Shown here: positions 54,621-63,093 of the stretch, one piece after another
Layout of the letters: the number at the start of each line of letters is the position of its first letter
Numbering within the stretch: position 1 is the first letter of the stretch
Origin: Comamonas denitrificans
GTDB lineage: Bacteria > Pseudomonadota > Gammaproteobacteria > Burkholderiales > Burkholderiaceae_C
NCBI RefSeq assembly: GCF_017368815.1
Contig: NZ_JAFNME010000019.1
Location: forward strand, 1-63,093
Direction: 5' to 3'
Length of the DNA: 63,093 bases
Program-made: the position numbers and the translations under genes
Notes under the pieces: generated by a model
The model's input: only the letters and a program-made list of their open reading frames with translations
Database searches by the model: none
What the model was told of the DNA's origin: nothing

Positions 54621-54947
54621 TTAGTGCACTTCGCGGGCTTGCACGTCGGTGACCTCGGTGGCCACCTGGGGCAGCACGCCGCTGCGTTTGCTGGGGGCTG
54701 CCTGGCGGGTTTGGGCCGCAAAGCCACCGGCTTTTTTGCGCATGCTCGACCAGGTGGCCGCTGCCTGAGTAGGCAGCACCCAGGCCATTACGGGGCGGCC
54801 CGTCAGCTTGGCCCACAGCGCCCGCAAGCCCCAGACCAAAGCCAACACCATGCCAGCGGCCAGCACGCTCATAAAAAACACAACACCGGCCAAGAGCAGC
54901 ACGACGCGGACAAGAAAACGGCTCAAGTCTGAGACAAATGCGTTCAC
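54621..54947 (-). CDS. Small membrane protein, 108 residues, unknown function
   Basis: Two adjacent membrane segments (FLVRVVLLLAGVVFFMSVLA and AGMVLALVWGLRALWA) occupy residues 10-45, followed by a basic Ala/Gln/Thr-rich cytoplasmic-type tail with AATWSSMRKKAGGFAAQ. GTG at 54947 has an AAGGAAG site eight bases upstream; an ATG at 54983 with no such site would add twelve residues. It directly follows clpB on the same strand (38 bases) and could be co-transcribed. I do not recognise a family. Confidence 0.7.
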   Translation of the reverse strand: MNAFVSDLSRFLVRVVLLLAGVVFFMSVLAAGMVLALVWGLRALWAKLTGRPVMAWVLPTQAAATWSSMRKKAGGFAAQTRQAAPSKRSGVLPQVATEVTDVQAREVH

Positions 54948-54985
54948 AAAAGCTTCCTTTTCCAAATAAACCCTGGTGGGCAAGT

Positions 54986-57583
<2,598 letters not shown>

Positions 57584-57624
57584 GAAATTTTTTCCTTTAC
57601 AACCAACAAAAGAGTTGTTGCAAA

Positions 57625-57651
57625 GGTAGCGGCATTCTTTGAAATTTCAAG
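57625..57651 (-). promoter_or_regulatory. Candidate sigma-32 heat-shock promoter of clpB
   Basis: Read on the minus strand, CTTGAAA (57645-57651) and CCGCTACC (57625-57632) are separated by 12 bases. This resembles the sigma-32 pattern CTTGAAA-N12-14-CCCCATNT in spacing and in the -35 part; the -10 match is partial. The expected start of transcription lies about 35 bases before the clpB ATG. Confidence 0.5.
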
Positions 57652-57692
57652 GCCCTACAAGGCATGCCACCCAGGGTTGGCCCCCACGCCAT

Positions 57693-58610
57693 TCACTGCG
57701 TTTTTTCCAATGCTTCCAGCGCCGTTTCGCTGCCCTCGGGCAGTATTTCCAGGGTGGCGTGCAGGCCGGGAACGGCGGCCATCAGCTCCTCCTCAACCAG
57801 GCGGCGCAGGCGGGCGGCTTTGCCCAATGTCCAGTGGGCGGGCACATGCATGTGGACTTGGGCAAAGCTGCGCTGGCCGGCGCTGCGCGTGGCCAGGGAG
57901 TCGAAATAGACGTGCTCGTTCGTGTGGCGCTGCAGCACGTTTTCTACCGCCTGCAGGTGCTCAGGATCAATGGCTTCATCCATCAACCCTTGGGAGGAGT
58001 GCCAGACCAGGTGCCCGCCTTCTTTCAAAATATTCAGCGCCACGACAATGGCAATGCCACCATCGAGCCACTGCCAGCCCGTCAGGGGCACGGCAATCAA
58101 GGCACCGACCACCCCCACCGAGGTCCAGACATCGGTGAGCAAATGGCGGGCATCGGCCCGCAGCGCCATCGAGTTGTGGACTTTGGCCGAGCGCAGCATG
58201 ACGGCGGCCAGCACGCCGTTAAACACCGAGCTGATGACCGACAACGCAATGCCCCAGCCCAGCGCCTGCAGCGGCACGGGGTGCAGCAGCCGGTCGATGG
58301 CCGCCCAAATGATGGCCAGGGCGGCACCGATAATCAAAATGCCTTCAAAGCCGGACGAAAAATACTCCGCCTTGCTGTGGCCAAAGGGGTGATCGGCATC
58401 GGCCGGGCGCTGGGCGATGGTGACCATGAGCAAGGCAAACATGGCCCCGGCCAGGTTCACAAACGACTCCAGCGCATCCGACAGCAAGCCCACCGAGTCG
58501 GTCAGCCACCAGGCCCCCATCTTCAACACAATGGTCAGCAGCGCCACCACCACCGAGGCCCGCAGCAAGACCACCGGAGAAAGGCTTTGCCAGATATCGG
58601 TTACTTTCAT
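57693..58610 (-). CDS. Cation diffusion facilitator family metal efflux protein
   Basis: A 305-residue CDF transporter that exports divalent cations in exchange for protons, with six membrane segments. The metal site residues are visible in the second segment (LLSDALESFVNLAGA), and the loop HPFGHSKAEYFSSGFEG and the fifth segment ALRADARHLLTDVWTSVGV are family hallmarks. The C-terminal cytoplasmic domain ends EVHA-like HMHVPAHWTLGKAAR. The ATG at 58610 overlaps the moaE stop (ATGA). Which metal it exports is unknown. Confidence 0.9.
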   Translation of the reverse strand: MKVTDIWQSLSPVVLLRASVVVALLTIVLKMGAWWLTDSVGLLSDALESFVNLAGAMFALLMVTIAQRPADADHPFGHSKAEYFSSGFEGILIIGAALAIIWAAIDRLLHPVPLQALGWGIALSVISSVFNGVLAAVMLRSAKVHNSMALRADARHLLTDVWTSVGVVGALIAVPLTGWQWLDGGIAIVVALNILKEGGHLVWHSSQGLMDEAIDPEHLQAVENVLQRHTNEHVYFDSLATRSAGQRSFAQVHMHVPAHWTLGKAARLRRLVEEELMAAVPGLHATLEILPEGSETALEALEKTQ

Positions 58611-59065
58611 AGCTGTTCCCACCGTTTTAACGCCATTTCATCGCTTACTCTGGCATCAACCCAGCGTGTGCCTTGCGGAGTTAGCTCCTTTTTCCAGAAC
58701 GGGGCCTCGGATTTCAAATAATCCATGATGAATTCGCAGGCGGCAAAGCTGGCCCCCCGGTGGGCGCTGGTGACGGCCACCAGCACGATTTGATCGAGCG
58801 GCTGCAGCAGCCCGACGCGGTGAATCACCCGCGCGGCGGCAATGCCAAAGCGCTGGCGGGCGCGTTCGATGATGGCGGCAATGCTTTTCTCGGTCATGCC
58901 GGGGTAATGCTCCAGCTCCATGCTGGCCACGGCCGCGCCTTCGTTGCGGTCGCGCACCAGGCCGACAAAAAAGCACGCGGCCCCCACCTGGGCATTGCTG
59001 GCGTGCAGGCGGGCCAGCTCGGTGGAGACATCAAAATCTTGGGGTTGTATGCAGACGCTGAACAT
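58607..59065 (-). CDS. moaE: Molybdopterin synthase catalytic subunit MoaE
   Basis: A 152-residue MoaE subunit, which transfers sulfur from MoaD to cyclic pyranopterin in molybdenum cofactor synthesis. FSVCIQPQDFDVSTELARLH at the start, FFVGLVRDRNEG, LEHYPGMTEKSI, HRVGLLQPLDQIVLVAVTSAHRGASFAACEF and the active-site lysines in KSEAPFWKKE match the family. ATG at 59065 is preferred to an earlier start at 59098. No moaD is adjacent here; it must be elsewhere. It overlaps the CDF gene by four bases. Confidence 0.93.
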   Translation of the reverse strand: MFSVCIQPQDFDVSTELARLHASNAQVGAACFFVGLVRDRNEGAAVASMELEHYPGMTEKSIAAIIERARQRFGIAAARVIHRVGLLQPLDQIVLVAVTSAHRGASFAACEFIMDYLKSEAPFWKKELTPQGTRWVDARVSDEMALKRWEQL

Positions 59066-59166
59066 GCGGCCAATTGTCGCAGCCCACACCAAGCCCAAGG
59101 CAAAGTCTGGACAATGCGCCCCCTGCCCTACCCTTCCATCAAAAAAAAGCTGCCGCCCTTTTGACC

Positions 59167-59421
59167 ATGGCCACCCCCACCATTGACACCCCGGATTACC
59201 TGCTCTACCCCAGCCCGCGCAATGAGCACCGCGTGGTGTTTGCCTTTACCCACTTTGTGCCCCACCCCTATGCGGTGATTTATTTGCCTGATTTTGATTT
59301 CATCGGCAAAGCCACGCTGTTCAGCGCCCAGCGCAAAAGCGATGGCCGCATGGGCCAGGTAGTGAGTTGCGAATTGGCGGTGGATTTGGAGCGCTTTATC
59401 ACCCGGTTTACCCCGGACTAA
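59167..59421 (+). CDS. Conserved hypothetical protein, 84 residues
   Basis: A small soluble protein with no signal peptide. The sequence is balanced and aromatic-rich (TPDYLLYPSPRNEHRVVFAF, THFVPHPYAVIYLPDFDF, LERFITRFTPD), suggesting a compact strand-rich fold. ATG at 59167 is chosen; upstream ATGs in the same frame (from 59074) would run through the moaE promoter. The next gene starts 9 bases downstream and is surely co-transcribed. I do not recognise a family. Confidence 0.65.
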   Translation: MATPTIDTPDYLLYPSPRNEHRVVFAFTHFVPHPYAVIYLPDFDFIGKATLFSAQRKSDGRMGQVVSCELAVDLERFITRFTPD

Positions 59422-59430
59422 AGGCCCGCC

Positions 59431-59742
59431 ATGAGCAATCAAATTGAGATTCCGCCCAGTTTTAGCCAGCTGTTTCGCAGCCCTGCCGGGCGTTTGACCG
59501 CGCCCGCCACCACGGTGCTGGAGCGCTATGAGCTGTGTGAGGACTTGGCCTGCGCCCTGGTCGAGCAGGCACAAAGCATCTACCACCGTGGCCACAGTGA
59601 TGAAGAGGCCGTATTGCTGGGCTTGCACAGCGCCATTGGCAGCCCTGCGGCGGGATTGTCCCCCGCCGAGGGGCAATGGGTGATTCTGCGCTTGGCCGAA
59701 TTGCTGCAATGGCGGGCCCCACAGCTGCCCGCCGAAGCCTAA
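59431..59742 (+). CDS. Conserved hypothetical protein, 103 residues
   Basis: A small helical protein (IPPSFSQLFRSPAGRLTAPAT, then VLERYELCEDLACALVEQAQ, then GLSPAEGQWVILRLAELLQW). No signal or membrane segment. It follows the 84-residue gene after 9 bases; the pair is convergent with the EF-hand gene downstream. The function is unknown. Confidence 0.68.
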   Translation: MSNQIEIPPSFSQLFRSPAGRLTAPATTVLERYELCEDLACALVEQAQSIYHRGHSDEEAVLLGLHSAIGSPAAGLSPAEGQWVILRLAELLQWRAPQLPAEA

Positions 59743-59789
59743 AAACCAGCCCTTAAGGGATTGGTCTCAAGGCGTTGGTCTCAACGCAT

Positions 59790-62015
59790 TTACTGTGTGG
59801 CTGCTTCGATGGCGGCTGCAGCTGGGGTGGCAACTTCTGACGTTGCAGTGGTGGCTGCGGTGCCCGCGTCAGCTGCTGGCTGCCAGCGCTGCGGCAGCCA
59901 GGGATTGAGCCCGCCTTGGCTCCACACCGCGCCCAGCACCAACAGCACGGCGACCAAGGCCAACCACCATGGAGCGCTGGATTTTTGCGCATACGGGTCG
60001 CGCAGACTGCGCTCGGCATTGCTGGGCACCTGGGCTTGTTGCGACAAGGAGCGGCCCAGGGGCAGGTTGATTTTCATGCGCCCGTTAATCGCCCAGCCGC
60101 TGGCATCCAGAATGGGGCCCAGGCTGCGCTCGCGCAACTTCATCCAGGCAATCAACACGCTGGGGCCTGAAATGGCCAGCATCACCCCCAGCAAGGCCAG
60201 CGGTATCCACGGCCCCAGCTCCAATACCTTGCTCAGTACGGCGACCGCCACCGTGCTCAGTGAGCCCAGCGCCACACCAATCGCAGCGACCGTGCCCACA
60301 TCGGTTTTACTGGGGGCGGGGGCCTCAGCGGGGGTGGGCGCAGCCCCCCCTGCCAAATGGGCGGCTTTGGCTTGCAGGCCTTCGGTCACCGCCGCGTCTT
60401 TGCTGGCGGCGCGTTGGGCCACTTGCGCTTCAACAAAACGCAGAAATTTTTTGTAGGGCGAGAAAAACGCCTGGCCAATGCTGGTGGGGTTGTCGATCAA
60501 GGTGGTGATGGTGGCATCCCAGTCCTGCCCCTGGCGGTCGTAAAAAATCCCTTTGCGCCCCACAAATAAAAAGTCCACATCGCCCGCCGTAAACGCCGCA
60601 ACGATAGTGCGCACCTTGTCCCCTCGGCGGCATTCACAGTAAGCCAAAAAGGTTTTGGCCAAGCCAGCCAGCGCGGCGTGGGAGCCGGGGTCTTGCACGT
60701 CCACTGTCAGCTCGCAGCTGCGGCCATCCAAATACAAGGTACCGGCTTGGAAGATGCCGCCTTGGCGACGGTAAAAGCTGGAAAACGAGACAAAGTTATT
60801 CAAAAGCAAGAGCAGGTCGCGCTGAAGGAGTATGAGTTTTTCAAGGTTTTTAGCCTCTTTTTGGCGACTGGCTTCCGCGCTATCCTGCTCCATCAAGTCG
60901 AGCAAGCGCTGCTGATCGCCACTGGCCAGCAAGGCGTGCGCTTCGTCCACGGGCATGGTGGCCACCGGTGTGCTGGGCTGGGCGGCCAGCCAGGCTTGGC
61001 AGGGGGCCAGGGTGGCGCACAGCTGCTGCCATTGGGGCCAGCTCAATTGCGTTTGCGCCCCCAGCAGGGGCGTGACCACCTGGGCCTGAAAGACGGCCAT
61101 GGCATCCACCCACGCGGGATTGAGGCCTTGGGCCAAAGGCAGCAGCGCATCCGCACGGATGGCCGCCAAGGGCAGTGCAGCAACGGCACAATCGCCGGCG
61201 TGCAAAGCTTCTTTCCCCAAGAGGGCATAGCCTTCTGCGCTGGGGCTTAAGGGCTGCAGGGCGGTGGCATCAAACGCGGCCAAACGGCAGCGGGCAAAAA
61301 AGTCTTCCACCTTGGCCTGCACCGCCATCAGGGCCTGGGCCGCAGCCAAGGCGTGCGCAGGCGAGGCCAGCCCACACGACTGGGCGGGGGCCTGCCCATG
61401 CCAATCGGCCACGGCTTGCACATCGGCAAAAAACTGCGCCAACGCCGACGGGCTCACGCCGGGCTCGCCATCGCAGCCCATGCTGGCACCGTAGCCGTCC
61501 ATGATGCGCTGGGCCAGGGCGTGCAGACCAGGGGCATCGGCCAAGAGCTTGGCGGGGTTAAGGATGCCATCGCCATTCAAGGGCATGGCGTGCAAATCGG
61601 TCAGCCTAGCCTGCACTTGCCCCAGGCTGATCGTGCCGCTGTGCGCCTGCCCAGCCAACGCCAGAATGCGCTGGGCTTCGGCGTGCATGGCGGCACCCGT
61701 TTCGTTATCGACGTTGATGCTGGCCAGCGCCAGCACGTCTGTTCCGCTGGTGAGAACCTCGGGGTCGCGCACATGGGCAACCGCCCATTGGCACGCGGCC
61801 AGCAACTCGGGGGCACGGATGCGGCCATCGCCGTTGTCATCAATGACATCGAGGGTGGCGGGGTCAAACTCCACGCCACGTGTGGGGCAGGCCAAGGCCA
61901 CCCACAGCTTTTGGTCCAGCTGCGCCAAGTGGGCAATATCGGCCCCGGTGCGAATCACGACCTGGTCCACGCCCCCGGCACGAACAAACTGCCATCGGTG
62001 TTGTTGTGTATGCAT
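59790..62015 (-). CDS. Large membrane protein with an N-terminal EF-hand, 741 residues
   Basis: I do not recognise the whole protein. Residues 59-70 form a canonical EF-hand loop (DDNGDGRIRAPE, ligands at 59, 61, 63 and 70), and a half-loop LNGDGI follows near residue 135. A long helical region (about 150-440) and a stretch with LDGRSCELTVDVQDPGSHAAL and VDFLFVGRKGIFYDRQGQDWDA (about 460-540) come next. Two membrane segments lie at about 575-620 (ALGSLSTVAVAVLSKVLE, PWIPLALLGVMLAISGP), and a third near 690-710 (PWWLALVAVLLVLGAVW), followed by an Ala/Thr tail. The C-terminal part looks like an inner-membrane anchor. ATG at 62015 is chosen. It is divergent from the DUF2628-like gene. Confidence 0.65.
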   Translation of the reverse strand: MHTQQHRWQFVRAGGVDQVVIRTGADIAHLAQLDQKLWVALACPTRGVEFDPATLDVIDDNGDGRIRAPELLAACQWAVAHVRDPEVLTSGTDVLALASINVDNETGAAMHAEAQRILALAGQAHSGTISLGQVQARLTDLHAMPLNGDGILNPAKLLADAPGLHALAQRIMDGYGASMGCDGEPGVSPSALAQFFADVQAVADWHGQAPAQSCGLASPAHALAAAQALMAVQAKVEDFFARCRLAAFDATALQPLSPSAEGYALLGKEALHAGDCAVAALPLAAIRADALLPLAQGLNPAWVDAMAVFQAQVVTPLLGAQTQLSWPQWQQLCATLAPCQAWLAAQPSTPVATMPVDEAHALLASGDQQRLLDLMEQDSAEASRQKEAKNLEKLILLQRDLLLLLNNFVSFSSFYRRQGGIFQAGTLYLDGRSCELTVDVQDPGSHAALAGLAKTFLAYCECRRGDKVRTIVAAFTAGDVDFLFVGRKGIFYDRQGQDWDATITTLIDNPTSIGQAFFSPYKKFLRFVEAQVAQRAASKDAAVTEGLQAKAAHLAGGAAPTPAEAPAPSKTDVGTVAAIGVALGSLSTVAVAVLSKVLELGPWIPLALLGVMLAISGPSVLIAWMKLRERSLGPILDASGWAINGRMKINLPLGRSLSQQAQVPSNAERSLRDPYAQKSSAPWWLALVAVLLVLGAVWSQGGLNPWLPQRWQPAADAGTAATTATSEVATPAAAAIEAATQ

Positions 62016-62170
62016 AGTGCTGTTCAGCCCCTGTGTCCTGTTGCCCCCTGTTGTCCCGCTGCAGCGGCGCACAGCGGTGGGGAAAATTGAAAAAACGCCA
62101 GTGTAAAAGTGAAGCGCCCCTGCCAACACCACACCGCAGCATTGCAGCACCAGGGTATTGGATCGGCACG

Positions 62171-63093
62171 ATGCTGAACATGCCACAATTTGCCCCCATG
62201 TCTGTGCCGATTTCCCAGAACAATTCCTCTGCCGCCACCACCGGGCTTTTGCCCCAGTTGTATCTGCACGCCGTCGGCCCGGTCGGCACAGCGTATTACG
62301 AGCGTGTCTTTACCCGGTTTGAAACCCTGGGACGCACCCCGCCAACCTGGAACCATGCCGCTGCCTTTTGCACCCTGGGCTGGTGCTTGCTGCGCGGGCT
62401 GTGGCGGCCAGCTGCGGTGTGGAGCAGCATGGCCCTGCTTTTGGCCGTACTGATGTGGGCGGGGGCATTCAGCGCCCTGCCCCGGCAAGCACAAGTCAGC
62501 GTGGCCTTGCTCGGTGCCATCGTGCTGTGCGGCGTGCCCGGTTTTTTTGGCAATGGCTGGTACTACCGCTTGGTACACCAGCAAACCATGCACGCTTTGG
62601 AAGAGTCTCCCTCTCTGGCCCAGGCCCAAGCACGGCTCGCACAGCAAGCCAGCAGCCCAAAGCAATGGCGGCTGGCTGCGGTGGGGCAGGTGGCCTTGTG
62701 GGCGCTGCTGGGGGTTTTTGCCTGGCATAGCGCAGACTCGGCCCCAGAGCCAGCGCCAGAACGCACGGTGGGGCCGCCGCAGTTGAATTTCCCCGAACCC
62801 ACCACCATCGCCCCGGCAGAGGATGTTGCGCCACCAGGCGCGGCCGCCCCCCTGGCCCCGCCAGAGCCCACACTGGCCATGGCACCCAGCAGTGCCATGA
62901 CAGAGACCACAGCCACCGCTGCGCCCCCAGGCATTCTGCCCATCACCATGGCAGAAGCTATTCCAGCACCGGCAGCACCGGCACCAATGCCTGCGCCCAA
63001 GGTGGCGGCCCCCCCTGCTGCGCCCAAAGCGGCCCCAGCACCCAAAGCGGCGGCGGCCCCAGCGCCCAAGCCAGCGGCACCGGTGGCTAAAAC
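62171..63093 (+). CDS. DUF2628-like membrane protein with Ala/Pro/Lys-rich tail (partial, cut by window end)
   Basis: The frame is open from ATG at 62171 to the window edge (more than 300 residues). After a short head, YYERVFTRFETLGRTPPTWNHAA and LGWCLLRGLW match the DUF2628 layout (short helix, Trp-rich amphipathic loop, then membrane segments). Membrane segments are at about 75-95 and 100-125, with another near 175-190 (AVGQVALWALLGVFAW). The rest is a low-complexity Ala/Pro/Lys region with PAPKAAAAPAPKP-like repeats, as in TonB-like or periplasm-spanning linkers; what lies beyond is outside the window. ATG at 62198 is an alternative start. It may act with the divergent EF-hand protein. Confidence 0.68.
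   Translation, partial: MLNMPQFAPMSVPISQNNSSAATTGLLPQLYLHAVGPVGTAYYERVFTRFETLGRTPPTWNHAAAFCTLGWCLLRGLWRPAAVWSSMALLLAVLMWAGAFSALPRQAQVSVALLGAIVLCGVPGFFGNGWYYRLVHQQTMHALEESPSLAQAQARLAQQASSPKQWRLAAVGQVALWALLGVFAWHSADSAPEPAPERTVGPPQLNFPEPTTIAPAEDVAPPGAAAPLAPPEPTLAMAPSSAMTETTATAAPPGILPITMAEAIPAPAAPAPMPAPKVAAPPAAPKAAPAPKAAAAPAPKPAAPVAK

Overview
This window is a 63-kb piece of a betaproteobacterial chromosome of about 60% GC. The gene set points to the family Comamonadaceae or a close relative: TRAP carriers, RoxA, a betaproteobacterial minor-pilin operon ending in pilE, and dispersed AGCGCTT palindromes. The family assignment is an inference; there is no rRNA gene in the window to confirm it. No tRNA, rRNA, CRISPR array, prophage or complete transposase gene was seen. 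Most of the window is ordinary chromosome with tightly packed, often overlapping genes.

Layout. 1-5.1 kb: trmB (possibly cut by the window edge), a GGDEF protein, roxA, slyD and a ferric-reductase-like membrane flavoprotein. 5.3-7.7 kb: a PepSY protein followed by an OmpR-type regulator and its histidine kinase, divergent from the reductase. 7.9-16.7 kb: a dctPQM TRAP transporter, a FapA/DUF342 protein, a second orphan DctP, and a divergent PAS histidine kinase/FixJ-type regulator pair. 16.8-26.5 kb: Bax-inhibitor-1, a GlcG/HbpS protein, two unknown proteins, meso-diaminopimelate dehydrogenase, an EamA permease, truC, a DHH phosphoesterase and an M20 amidohydrolase. 26.5-27.1 kb: a large inverted repeat. 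27.1-33.1 kb: a degenerate ABC-like ATPase, then parC and parE with a shortened DUF1016 gene wedged between them. 33.2-40.1 kb: an MFS carrier, lolA, ftsK, trxB, a brnTA toxin-antitoxin pair and rpmB-rpmG. 40.2-48.0 kb: the minor-pilin operon fimT-fimT2-pilV-pilW-pilX-pilY1-pilE. 48.0-52.0 kb: a RelE/HigA-type module, ribD, dusC and an exported carbonic anhydrase. 52.0-63.1 kb: an unknown protein, a methyltransferase, an acetyltransferase, clpB, a cation-efflux carrier, moaE and several unknown genes, ending in a DUF2628-like membrane protein cut by the window edge.

The most unusual content is repeat structure rather than a single gene. (1) A 162-bp palindromic MITE-like element is present twice with one mismatch, and short solo copies of its ends supply or overlap the stop codons of two genes. 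(2) A family of AGCT...AGCGCT palindromes sits between convergent genes as terminators, flanks the parE-parC insert as direct copies, and appears to run in frame inside pilW and ribD. (3) The convergent ribD-dusC pair is bordered on both sides by inserted genes: the toxin-antitoxin module is flanked by a 93-bp duplication of the pilE-ribD junction, and the carbonic anhydrase by a decayed copy of the dusC head. Both resemble insertion with long target duplication. (4) pilY1 has an AT-rich N-terminal third that looks exchanged. (5) The orphan DctP beside a PAS kinase/regulator pair suggests a ligand sensor that shares a periplasmic binding protein.
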